Below, piece by piece: positions 34,114 through 43,313 of a stretch of 64,000 nucleotides of DNA. The number at the start of each line of letters is the position of its first letter. Position 1 is the stretch's first letter. Source of the stretch: Marinoscillum sp040218045. GTDB lineage: Bacteria; Bacteroidota; Bacteroidia; Cytophagales; Cyclobacteriaceae. The notes beneath the pieces were generated by a model. It did no database searches, was not told the origin of the DNA, and was given only the letters and a program-made list of their open reading frames with translations. The translations under genes were made by a program, and so were the position numbers. The stretch is taken from the NCBI GenBank assembly GCA_040218045.1, contig JAVJQA010000049.1, positions 124,001 through 188,000 of the forward strand. Direction: 5' to 3'.

Positions 34114-35114
34114 TTAGTCTCTTGTGGTTTTAATGTTTTATCTACTTCCAAAATTAACTCTCTCATTATTTTCTCACCATCAGCATCTTCCGCCAAGGCT
34201 ACTAAAATATATCTTCGCCAGGATGACCCCCAAACCAGCGCCGAATCTGAGTGATAGTTTTGCCAGGAACCTGACTTGCGAAAAACCTGCGCAGTTGGAG
34301 CTACCTGATCTATTGTGTTTACAAATTTATGATGTAACTCCGGATCACCAAGATAATCAAGCATCTGCTTAGATCGATCATAGTTCACCAATTTGCCAAA
34401 GGTTAATAAATAATAAAACCGACAGACCTGTGTGGCTGTAGCTCCGTGACTAATGTTTTTAAGTGGGTCTCCATGCCTTGGGCCAGTTTTAGCATAACGC
34501 TTGCCTACCCAGAGACCACCACCTGTTTCTTCATCATAAAAGCCATATTGTGGGTCTTGCATGACTTGTGCTATTTTGTCCAAACCTATGAGGTCAATCA
34601 TACGGGTTGTAGCGGCATTGTTACTTTTGGCAATCATTAAACGCATGTCCGATTTAACCTCATCGGTCTCTTCAAGTTCGCCATTTTCAATAGCATCTGT
34701 GACCGAGAGCAAAACTGCTATTTTTGGGAGGCTTGCGGCATACATCATGTGGTTACCATTTACCCTGGCAAACTTCACATTGTCCGGATTTCTCATGTCC
34801 ACCAGCCCAACACATAGCTTCTTTTCAATAGCCAAGTTACTCCATTTTTTATTGGAGGCGATAATCCTGTTGAGGTCTGCCTGAAGTGTGGCGTCTTCCA
34901 GCGATCGAAGTGGTTGAATAAATGAATCTTCTACAACAATGGGTAGCTCAATAGGCCTCTGTGTATTTGTAGTGAATGAAGTTACAGTCCCTTTATTGAA
35001 CTTCTTTGGGCTTCCATTCACAAAAACCATAGCCGTCATAGCAACGGCACTCAATACGAAAATGAAAAGTATTCTAACTGATCTCCTTCGAACAAAATAG
35101 GTCAGATGAATCAT
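34110..35114 (-). CDS. Secreted serine hydrolase, class A beta-lactamase-like fold (second copy in block)
   Basis: A 334-residue protein with an N-terminal membrane anchor or uncleaved signal (RRRSVRILFIFVLSAVAMTA). The catalytic boxes are SLPK (S128, K131) in YAASLPKIAVL, SNN in AKSNNAATTRM and KSG in VFRKSGSWQNY. It shares the signature ...KIAVL... after the nucleophile with the hydrolase at 29993, so the two are probably paralogues. It overlaps the carrier gene by 4 bp and is the first gene of that minus-strand operon. Its substrate is unknown; the absence of a clear class A Glu166 loop is consistent with a peptidase-like rather than antibiotic-hydrolysing role. Confidence 0.82.
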   Translation of the reverse strand: MIHLTYFVRRRSVRILFIFVLSAVAMTAMVFVNGSPKKFNKGTVTSFTTNTQRPIELPIVVEDSFIQPLRSLEDATLQADLNRIIASNKKWSNLAIEKKLCVGLVDMRNPDNVKFARVNGNHMMYAASLPKIAVLLSVTDAIENGELEETDEVKSDMRLMIAKSNNAATTRMIDLIGLDKIAQVMQDPQYGFYDEETGGGLWVGKRYAKTGPRHGDPLKNISHGATATQVCRFYYLLTFGKLVNYDRSKQMLDYLGDPELHHKFVNTIDQVAPTAQVFRKSGSWQNYHSDSALVWGSSWRRYILVALAEDADGEKIMRELILEVDKTLKPQETN

Positions 35115-35651
35115 TGCTCAGTTCCGAACAGAGTAGGTGTAATTATAAAACTGCATGATGACTGGCTTCTAAAGCCATCACCCATCCTTTTACAGATTTT
35201 CATAGGGTTGAATGTTCTTCTCAGAGACCTTTTATGAATGCATGATTTATTGAAGTAAAATCATCTCAACGAATTGGGACATCCCCCTTTATCCATTGGT
35301 TTTCAGTTATTTAATCGCCTCTGCTGTTGCCTAAACGTTGAGTATTCTGAATAGTTGTGGTTCCCTTAGTAGTTATTTTTCCCAAAGGGATATTACCAAT
35401 ATTTGGGAGTTTTACACCCAAGCTAAATGACTCATTAGGTTAATTTGTTCGAAGAAGGAAAGTGGTATTAAGATCAGTTGGAGGATTAAAGTTTTGGCTC
35501 CAGGATAATTATTGGTCTGGCCTAACCCCCTCAGACTTTAAACTTTTGATAAGAACAACTTAGTACCATGATAAATACATGACAGGATTTTCCTAGAGGA
35601 GGGTTTTTGATCTTCTCGCCGTTTAACTACCATAACCAAACTAACTAAATC
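35115..35651. other. 537-bp intergenic region without recognised gene
   Basis: I see no gene, RNA or clear repeat here. The region holds the promoters of the hydrolase/carrier operon and of the 45-residue protein that follows. Some short inverted AT-rich stretches exist, none convincing. Confidence 0.4.
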
Positions 35652-35789
35652 ATGGAAAGAGTTGAAATTAGAGAAAATGAGATTAATCATTCCCAAAGCA
35701 ATGATACGTTTTACAAGGTTCTAGCAGGTGCGGCTGTCTTGTTATTTGTAGGCCTGATCAGTAGCTTTTATTTCATAAACCTACTATAG
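35652..35789 (+). CDS. Small 45-residue single-pass membrane protein
   Basis: ATG at 35652, stop TAG at 35787. An acidic, polar N-terminus (MERVEIRENEINHSQSND) precedes one hydrophobic segment of about 23 residues (KVLAGAAVLLFVGLISSFYF) ending in INLL. No family is recognised. The polar head, single anchor and its own promoter region are typical of small membrane regulators or stress peptides. It is followed after about 126 bp by a large hybrid kinase on the same strand. Confidence 0.55.
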   Translation: MERVEIRENEINHSQSNDTFYKVLAGAAVLLFVGLISSFYFINLL

Positions 35790-35915
35790 ATCTTAGTTGG
35801 TTCTTCGCTATCATCCATTCACTTTCGGTTAATTCACATTCAGCACATTTTTGATGAATTGATAAGGAATTTTCGTATTTTTCAAATTCGATTGAATATT
35901 CCATCAACCACCTGA

Positions 35916-38108
35916 ATGTATTTCACCGACCTCAAATACGGTAGAAAGGTACTAGAAGTACTTAATAAAGCCGATCAACTTTATGATGACCCCTCTGTGG
36001 GTGTTTCATATGCCAAGAAGGCGGTATTGATGAGTATTAAGCTCGATGATGCCGGATTGCTTGCTAAAAGCAAGAGCAAGCTTTCTTTGAGGTACATGTC
36101 CACAGGTGAGGTCAATAAAGCCGCAAATGTAGGACGGGAAGTCATTGGCCTGTACCAGGTTCTTGGAGATGATCAGCGTGTTGCAGATGCTAAGCTTAGC
36201 CTGGCAGGCATCTATCATAAAACAGATAATTACCATCTTGGTCTTATCTATCTGTTGGATTGTTTGGAGCTCTACAAACGAATTGGAGACGTCCAGAAAC
36301 AAGCCCGTGTCCAGCAATCTCTTGGGGCTATTTATGAGCATTTCGGAGATCAGAGAAGTGCGATCACCGCCTATGAAAAGTCAATTCAGTATGCCCAGAA
36401 AATAGGGGAGCTGGATTTAGAGTCGGATGCATATAATCCTTTGTCTGGAATATATCTTAACAAAGGAAATATCAACAAAGCCGAGGAGTTGATAGACAAG
36501 TCAATGCAGATGAAACACTTGTCTGGAGACTTCAGGGGCATGGCTTTTTCGCTGTATGGTAAAGCCAAAGTCTATGCAAAGAAGAAGCAGTACCACCAAG
36601 CAAAAGAAGCGTACAAAGAGTCTATCAGACTTCACCGCGAAAACGGAGAATTACTTGGGTTGGGAATGTGCTATCATAAGCTTGGCGTGCTGCATTTTGA
36701 AACCAAAGAGTATGATCAGGCGATTGAGGCTTTACGTGGGGCATTGAATTTTGCAAATTTCAACAGTCTCATTACTATTCAGTCAAAGTGTAATCAGCTA
36801 CTCTACCGGATCTACAAACTCCGAAGTGATTATAAATCAGCTTTAGGCTTCGTTGAGGCTTATATCAAGGATAAGGAGTCTCAGATTGATACTCAGACCA
36901 GTAAGATCATCCATAGTTACGAAGCAATTGCCACTATGGAGCGCATGCAGAAGGATGCTGAGATGCAGCGTGAAAAAGCTGAAATTATAGACAAAAAGAA
37001 CAAGGCAGAACAAGCCTCTAAAGTGAAGCAAGACTTCTTGTCTACCATGAGTCATGAAATCCGCACACCTCTCAATGCTGTGACCACAATTACTTCTTTC
37101 CTTCAGGAAACCGCCCGAATGGATCAGGTAAAGCTGCTTGAATCCTTACAGTTTTCCTCTAATAACCTGCTCCGGATAATCAATGATATCCTTGATTTCA
37201 ATAAACTAGATGCTGGTAAACTTAATCTTGAAACCGCAACAGTAAATTTCATAGGACTACTGGAAAATATTAAAAATACCTATGTGAGCATGGCTATTGA
37301 AAAAGGTGTGGAGTTGGTGCTCATCGTCGACGAACAGGTAAATGGCAATTATAAACTGGATGAGACACGATTGACCCAGATTATGGGAAACCTAGTGAGC
37401 AATGCTATTAAATTTACAGATAAGGGATGTGTGGAAATTCGGGTAAGGCTTCTAGATCAGGTAGAAGGTCGGGACCGTCTGGAGTTGAGTGTCGTTGATA
37501 CGGGAATTGGGGTGCCTGAAGATTTCCTCGATGAACTTTTCGATAGTTTTTCACAGTCCCAATCTCACAAAACCAAAAAACATGGGGGATCGGGTTTAGG
37601 TTTGGCAATCGTTAAAAAGCTTATAGAATTACACAATAGCGAGATTAATGTAGAAAGCGTTGAAGGGAAAGGATCCAGGTTTTTCTTTGAGCTAAACCTG
37701 GAAAAAGGAGAACTGATGCCAGGTGCTGTTGAGCTGGTCAAACAGAGCTTGATCAATAAGTCGGTGCTACTGGCAGAAGATAATATGATCAATGCCATGG
37801 TATCGCTGAAATTATTAGGGAAATGGGGTTTGGATAGTTCCCATGCGGTCAATGGAGAAGAGGTAGTAAAACTAGCCAATACCAAACCTTTCGATTGTAT
37901 ATTGATGGATATCCATATGCCACAGATGGATGGCTTTGAGGCAGCCCAGAGGATTCGTAGTACGATCAATCCCAATTCAAAGACACCAATCTTTGCCCTG
38001 ACAGCTGATGTAATGGCCGGACAGGAGAACTTTTCTGAATTCTTCAATGGATTCCTGTTGAAACCGATAGAGCAGGACAAACTTTATGATGCCCTTTCAT
38101 CGATTTAA
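35916..38108 (+). CDS. TPR-containing hybrid histidine kinase
   Basis: A 730-residue cytoplasmic hybrid kinase. The N-terminal half (about 15-320) is a series of tetratricopeptide repeats such as SLAGIYHKTDNYHLGLIYLL and LGAIYEHFGDQRSAITAYEK. A coiled-coil linker (MQKDAEMQREKAEIIDKKNK) leads to HisKA with H380 in STMSHEIRTPLNA, HATPase with GGSGLGLAIVKKLI, and a C-terminal receiver with D665 in CILMDIHMPQMDG. There are no membrane segments. It senses an internal or partner-protein signal and passes phosphate to an unlinked target. It lies directly before the propeller hybrid regulator. Confidence 0.9.
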   Translation: MYFTDLKYGRKVLEVLNKADQLYDDPSVGVSYAKKAVLMSIKLDDAGLLAKSKSKLSLRYMSTGEVNKAANVGREVIGLYQVLGDDQRVADAKLSLAGIYHKTDNYHLGLIYLLDCLELYKRIGDVQKQARVQQSLGAIYEHFGDQRSAITAYEKSIQYAQKIGELDLESDAYNPLSGIYLNKGNINKAEELIDKSMQMKHLSGDFRGMAFSLYGKAKVYAKKKQYHQAKEAYKESIRLHRENGELLGLGMCYHKLGVLHFETKEYDQAIEALRGALNFANFNSLITIQSKCNQLLYRIYKLRSDYKSALGFVEAYIKDKESQIDTQTSKIIHSYEAIATMERMQKDAEMQREKAEIIDKKNKAEQASKVKQDFLSTMSHEIRTPLNAVTTITSFLQETARMDQVKLLESLQFSSNNLLRIINDILDFNKLDAGKLNLETATVNFIGLLENIKNTYVSMAIEKGVELVLIVDEQVNGNYKLDETRLTQIMGNLVSNAIKFTDKGCVEIRVRLLDQVEGRDRLELSVVDTGIGVPEDFLDELFDSFSQSQSHKTKKHGGSGLGLAIVKKLIELHNSEINVESVEGKGSRFFFELNLEKGELMPGAVELVKQSLINKSVLLAEDNMINAMVSLKLLGKWGLDSSHAVNGEEVVKLANTKPFDCILMDIHMPQMDGFEAAQRIRSTINPNSKTPIFALTADVMAGQENFSEFFNGFLLKPIEQDKLYDALSSI

Positions 38109-38194
38109 TCAACAAAGTCAACGAGTATTTATGCTTTATTGGTAAAAGATCGTAAACTTTCCCAATTCGATTAACTGCTGCCAATCAACCTTCC

Positions 38195-41100
38195 ATGATC
38201 TCAAGATCAAAAATCATTTTAATTATTATAACGGTCGCAATGACCGTAGACTTTGGCTTTGGTCAGAAACTTGGTCTCCCACCGATTAAATATTTTTCAA
38301 CCCAAGAGTATCATGCTGGCAGTAGAAACTGGTCCATTGTAGATGATAGCCTGGGTGTTCTTTATGCCGCCAACGAAGAGGGTGTACTTCGGTATGATGG
38401 GGTTTCCTGGGAAAAATTCACATTGCCTGGAAAGCAGTTTCCTTATTGGTTGGAAAAGGACAAGCAAGGTGATATTTATCTGGGAGCCAATGGTGATTTT
38501 GGTAAACTTTCGCAAGACTCAAAGGGTCTGCTGATTTATGAGTCCTTTGTGGATATGTTGAGTGAGGACTTTAAGGATTTCAATGTTGTTTGGGAAATTG
38601 CTGTATCAGCTAATGGAATAGGCTTTAGATCCAAAAAGTACATGTTTTTCTATTCCAGTGGAACACTCACAGGAATTCGCCCTCCAGAGGGAGGAGCGGG
38701 CTTTGATGTCGCTTATAGTGTAAGGGATACCATTTTTACCCGTGTTGTCGGTTTAGGTCTGGCTTATGTAGATGGGAGAGGTGTTCATATAATACCTGGT
38801 ACCGAGCAAATGGGGTCTATCAAAGTAAATGGATTCTTTCAATACGGCACTGATAAAATGCTTATTGCCACGCGACATGAAGGTTTTTATATTTTTGATG
38901 GCAAAGGATTGACAAAGTTTGCCACAGATGTGGATGAGTATCTTCTTGAAAATAAAATTTATGATGGTCATTTGTTGTCCGATGGTAATTATGCGATTGC
39001 CACAATGGGCAATGGCCTTGTGGTGATTGACCCAAAGGGTCATGAAGTGTTCAGGTTTGACTCTGGTAATGGATTAGGAACAAATCAAACACTTTTTGTA
39101 CGTGAAATAGAAGGGCAAATTTGGCTGGGAACCAAAAATGGGATTTTTCAAATATACTATGGCTCACCATACAAACAGATTGGTCGTGAGTTTGGGATTG
39201 CAGGTCAGGTAACAAGCATACTTGCCCATCAAGGCAATACTTATGTTACTTCAAACAATGGCCTTTATAGGCTGGAGAGAGGTCATAACAAATCGATTTT
39301 TGTTAGTATCAATGAGGATCCTATTGTGGATTGTGTTGGGTTGTTCGAATTGGATAGTACGCTGTATATGTGCAGTTTGGAAGCACTCCATTCCTATTCG
39401 TATGATGAAGGTTTGAAATTTATTGCTAACAGGCCTTTTCTAAATACGGTTATGCCTACTGATCAATCAGAAGTTTTTATTGCCTCAGGGTTCTATTTTG
39501 GGGTTAGAATTCTTGATATGACAAGTGGAGAGCCCGGACTAACAGATGTGAAAGGCATCAATAGGCTAGTTACTCAGATTGTTCAAATTGAACCAATGAC
39601 ATTTCTGGTGAGGAGTGTGGAAGATATTGTTTACAAAGTAAAGGTTTCCAATAAGTCCGATGGCTATGTGGGAGAGGTTATTGAAACCCTCAAACTGCCG
39701 GATAACACCTACATTATTCCACTCGATCAAAAGTTGGCATTGGTAAGTGGTCGATCTGAAGATCTCGTTCAATTTGATGAATCCTACAATTTAATAGAAA
39801 CCAATAACAAACTCAAGCTCAACAGATCATCGAGTCAGATCGTTTTGATTTCAACCTTGGGCAAACAAAGGTCTTTTATTTCTTATAAAGATGAACCCGG
39901 GAGCTATTACACGGAAGAAGTAGCTATTCAAAATGGAGATATTGTCACTGTTGGCCCTTCCTTGTATTCTGGTTTTGAACCTGAGTGCATATTCCTTGAC
40001 GATCAAAGCAATGAAGTCTGGATTGGAGGGGCAGCTGGAATCATTAGTTATGACCAATCAGCTATACATAACCAATTAAGGGATGATCGTTTGAAAATAC
40101 GCCAACTGGTGGTTAATCGCGATTCAACCATATATTCTAATTTCAACAGACCTCATATATTTACATATCTTCAAAATGATATCCGGATAGCTTTCGCCGA
40201 TTTAACTTCCTCAAACGATGGCTCCATATTATTCAGCTACAGACTTGATGATGAATCAGCCTGGTCTGAGTGGCGATCGGATAATTTTGTTCATTTCAGC
40301 AAAATGGGCGCAGGAAAATATACCTTTGAAGTAAGGTCCAGGTCGACTTCAGGTGACATTTCCACCCCTGCACAGCTTTCCTTTCAAATCAGAAGACCAT
40401 GGTATTATTCTGATGTTGCTATTGTCCTCTATTCACTTTTGATTTGTCTGCTAGGCTTTGGCTTTTACTGGGGCCGGGTCAAGGTTCTTCTTCACCGTCA
40501 GGAAGAGCTAAAAGGTCTTGTCAATAAACAAACCAAACAACTGGCGGAGGCTAATAATGAGCTCTCTCTTAGAGCTACCAAGTTGGAACACCTGGGAGCA
40601 TTTAAAGCCCGGTTTTTTGCCAATATTTCTCATGACTTGCGTACACCAATCATGCTACTGTCAGGGCGTATTGCACAATTGATGAACGATCAAAATTCTC
40701 ATTTTTCAGAAACGGCCAAGGGATACATTGAAAAACTGGAAAAAGATATTCAGAGTCTTGTTAGACTGACCAATGAAATCAAAGACCTGGTAGAAATTGA
40801 AGAAGGAAAAATCAATCTGGATTACAGAAGAGTGACAATCAATTCATTCTTTAGGCGTGTTGTGAGCCTGTTTAGTTCTGCTGTAGATCAGAAAGACATC
40901 ACACTTAGTTTTAAATCTGAATTAGCGGATGATCACGAAACTGCCTTTGATCACCATTATCTGGAAAGAACTATTTATAACTTAATCAGCAATGCCATCA
41001 AGTATACAGAAGAGGGAGGCAAGATTGCCTTTGAGTTGAAAATACAGGAAAATACGTATTCTGTGCACGTAAAAGATAACGGAAGGGGGATTTCGCAAAA

Positions 41101-42112
41101 AGATCAAGAGGAGATCTTCAACCGGAGTTTTCAGGCTGGGAACGCATATAATATTCATGAAGGTCTTGGTATTGGACTCAATGTAGTGAAGGAATTGGTT
41201 TCATTACATCGAGGTGAAGTTTCTGTGAAAAGCGCACTTGGAGAAGGAAGCGAATTCATAGTGACTCTGCCTCTGGAGGATGCTAATTTATTTGAAAGAC
41301 ATGACAAAGAGACTTTCACTTCTAAAGCAATTAATCAACCTCAACTCAAGGCCGATACCAAGACTATACTTTTTGAAAAGGAAAGTAAGCCAGTGGTTTT
41401 ACTGGTAGAGGATCATCCTGATGTCCGTGACTACTTTACCAACATACTGGAGGGAAGTTTTGAACTCATTACCTCAGAAAATGGGAGCCAGGCATTAGAA
41501 GTACTGAAACATAGGACAGTAGATTTGGTGATCACCGACCTGATGATGCCCGTGATGGATGGTTTTGAATTCATAGAAGGGGTCAAAACTAATAGGCTTC
41601 TTCAGAGTATTCCTGTGATGGTTGTTTCTGCCCGGGACTCACAAGAGGATCGTTACAGGATTATGCACATGGGGATCAATAATATTTTAGTGAAACCTTT
41701 CGAACCTCATGAGCTCATTTTGAGGGCCAAAAACATGATCACTGATAACAGTGGGTCAATCACCGTGAAAAGAGTGCTTAGCAGGGTGGAAGCCCATCAT
41801 CAAACTACCTTGGAAAAGTTAGATCAGAGTATCATGAAGCACATCGCTGATAGCAACCTGAAAGTGTCAACCCTGGCAGAAGAGCTGAATCAGTCTGAGC
41901 GCAGCTTTTTTCGAATGGTGAAGAAAATAGCCGGGATGTCTCCTCTGGAATACATCAAAGAGATCAAGATGCAGTATGCCATGGACCTGATCAAGAAAAA
42001 GCGCGTAACCACTATCAAAGAACTCAGTTCCCAAGTGGGGATTAAATCCTCAGCTGAATTAAGTAAGCAATTCCACAGCCGGTTTGGTGCCAGACCCGGC
42101 GATCTGCTTTAA
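38195..42112 (+). CDS. Propeller-type hybrid two-component regulator (HTCS-like)
   Basis: A 1305-residue protein with a signal peptide-like N-terminus (residues 4-23), then a periplasmic two-component propeller (about 30-640), a Y_Y_Y domain and one membrane segment (about 742-763). The cytoplasmic part has HisKA with H813 in NISHDLRTPIMLL, HATPase (LGIGLNVVKEL), a receiver with D1115 in VITDLMMPVMDG, and an AraC-type HTH at the C-terminus (LAEELNQSERSFFRMVKKI). All parts of a sensor-to-DNA circuit are on one chain. Such proteins usually sense oligosaccharides or amphipathic ligands. No polysaccharide-utilisation genes are adjacent; the genes nearby are signalling genes and bioB. Confidence 0.92.
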   Translation: MISRSKIILIIITVAMTVDFGFGQKLGLPPIKYFSTQEYHAGSRNWSIVDDSLGVLYAANEEGVLRYDGVSWEKFTLPGKQFPYWLEKDKQGDIYLGANGDFGKLSQDSKGLLIYESFVDMLSEDFKDFNVVWEIAVSANGIGFRSKKYMFFYSSGTLTGIRPPEGGAGFDVAYSVRDTIFTRVVGLGLAYVDGRGVHIIPGTEQMGSIKVNGFFQYGTDKMLIATRHEGFYIFDGKGLTKFATDVDEYLLENKIYDGHLLSDGNYAIATMGNGLVVIDPKGHEVFRFDSGNGLGTNQTLFVREIEGQIWLGTKNGIFQIYYGSPYKQIGREFGIAGQVTSILAHQGNTYVTSNNGLYRLERGHNKSIFVSINEDPIVDCVGLFELDSTLYMCSLEALHSYSYDEGLKFIANRPFLNTVMPTDQSEVFIASGFYFGVRILDMTSGEPGLTDVKGINRLVTQIVQIEPMTFLVRSVEDIVYKVKVSNKSDGYVGEVIETLKLPDNTYIIPLDQKLALVSGRSEDLVQFDESYNLIETNNKLKLNRSSSQIVLISTLGKQRSFISYKDEPGSYYTEEVAIQNGDIVTVGPSLYSGFEPECIFLDDQSNEVWIGGAAGIISYDQSAIHNQLRDDRLKIRQLVVNRDSTIYSNFNRPHIFTYLQNDIRIAFADLTSSNDGSILFSYRLDDESAWSEWRSDNFVHFSKMGAGKYTFEVRSRSTSGDISTPAQLSFQIRRPWYYSDVAIVLYSLLICLLGFGFYWGRVKVLLHRQEELKGLVNKQTKQLAEANNELSLRATKLEHLGAFKARFFANISHDLRTPIMLLSGRIAQLMNDQNSHFSETAKGYIEKLEKDIQSLVRLTNEIKDLVEIEEGKINLDYRRVTINSFFRRVVSLFSSAVDQKDITLSFKSELADDHETAFDHHYLERTIYNLISNAIKYTEEGGKIAFELKIQENTYSVHVKDNGRGISQKDQEEIFNRSFQAGNAYNIHEGLGIGLNVVKELVSLHRGEVSVKSALGEGSEFIVTLPLEDANLFERHDKETFTSKAINQPQLKADTKTILFEKESKPVVLLVEDHPDVRDYFTNILEGSFELITSENGSQALEVLKHRTVDLVITDLMMPVMDGFEFIEGVKTNRLLQSIPVMVVSARDSQEDRYRIMHMGINNILVKPFEPHELILRAKNMITDNSGSITVKRVLSRVEAHHQTTLEKLDQSIMKHIADSNLKVSTLAEELNQSERSFFRMVKKIAGMSPLEYIKEIKMQYAMDLIKKKRVTTIKELSSQVGIKSSAELSKQFHSRFGARPGDLL

Positions 42113-42304
42113 TTGAACCTTCAAACCTTTAGCTATTCGACCTTCTTGGCAGTATTTTATATGCTTTTGGCAGGATTGTGTATTTCTGGTTTTGGATGAA
42201 TTCCGGAACTGAATATCCATTTTGCCTAATCAATTTGATCGAATCTACATCGATACATTTCATTCTTTATTAGTTTAGCATTTCAAGTACAAATTTTGAT
42301 CTGA

Positions 42305-43294
42305 ATGAGCATGGTAATCAGAAACGACTGGACAAAAGAAGAAATAAAGGAGATTTTCAACAGGCCAATTTTAGAACTTATTTATGAGGGTGCAACTGCT
42401 CATAGGCAACACAACGAACCATCTGAAGTTCAGGTCTGTACACTGCTTTCTATTAAGACCGGGGGATGTCCCGAAGACTGTGCTTACTGTCCTCAGGCCG
42501 CCAGATACCATACTGATGTGAAGGTCCACAAGCTGTTGGATGTCGATTTTGTAATGGATAAGGCCAGGGCTGCGAAGGAGAATGGAAGCACCAGGTTTTG
42601 TATGGGTGCAGCATGGAGGGAAGTGCGCGACAATCGGGATTTCGACAAGGTCATTGATATGGTGAAAGGAGTGAATGCCCTGGACATGGAAGTATGCTGT
42701 ACCCTAGGTATGCTCACCGAAGAACAGGCGAAGCGTTTAAAAGATGCTGGTTTGTATGCTTACAATCACAACCTGGATACCTCAGAAGAACACTATGAGG
42801 ACATTATTACTACCCGCACTTATGAGGATCGCCTTGATACCATTGAAAATGTAAGAAGTGCGGATATTTCGGTTTGTTCAGGAGGGATCATTGGTTTGGG
42901 TGAAACCAATGATGACCGGATTGATATGCTACATACACTAGCTACCATGCGTGAGCATCCTGAATCAGTACCTGTAAATGCACTGGTGCCTGTGCCTGGG
43001 ACTCCGTTGGAAGACCAGCCCAAAGTTTCCGTTTGGGACATGGTGCGAATGATTGCCACTGCCAGAATTATTATGCCAAAAGCGATGGTGCGGTTGTCTG
43101 CTGGCAGGGTCCGTATGACGGTGGAGGAGCAGGCATTGTGCTTCCTCGCAGGAGCCAACTCAATTTTTGCAGGCGATGAACTTTTGACCACTCCCAATCC
43201 GGAAGTAGATCAGGATAAAGAGATGTTCCAGACACTCAACCTGAAACCAAGAGCATCATTCAAAGGTGCTGCCGCTGAAAAATTCCTGGCATAA
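42305..43294 (+). CDS. bioB: Biotin synthase
   Basis: A 329-residue radical-SAM enzyme. The [4Fe-4S] ligands are C55, C59 and C62 in GGCPEDCAYCPQ. Other family marks are RFCMGAAWR, YAYNHNLDTSEEHY and CSGGIIGLGE. It inserts sulfur into dethiobiotin in the cytoplasm. Length is normal. The remaining biotin genes are not in the window. It lies between two signal-transduction genes, 20 bp before the NarX-like kinase, so transcription may continue into that pair; a functional link is not evident. Confidence 0.95.
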   Translation: MSMVIRNDWTKEEIKEIFNRPILELIYEGATAHRQHNEPSEVQVCTLLSIKTGGCPEDCAYCPQAARYHTDVKVHKLLDVDFVMDKARAAKENGSTRFCMGAAWREVRDNRDFDKVIDMVKGVNALDMEVCCTLGMLTEEQAKRLKDAGLYAYNHNLDTSEEHYEDIITTRTYEDRLDTIENVRSADISVCSGGIIGLGETNDDRIDMLHTLATMREHPESVPVNALVPVPGTPLEDQPKVSVWDMVRMIATARIIMPKAMVRLSAGRVRMTVEEQALCFLAGANSIFAGDELLTTPNPEVDQDKEMFQTLNLKPRASFKGAAAEKFLA

Positions 43295-43313
43295 AATCAA
43301 TTACTTTTGATCC

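Noticed and set aside
34110..35114. Antibiotic-resistance beta-lactamase
   Set aside because: Boxes SxxK, SNN and KSG are shared with many peptidases; a clear Glu166 loop was not found and the gene has a paralogue in the same block.
38195..42112. Polysaccharide-utilisation locus around the propeller hybrid regulator
   Set aside because: No SusC/SusD or glycoside hydrolase gene lies nearby; only signalling genes and bioB flank it.
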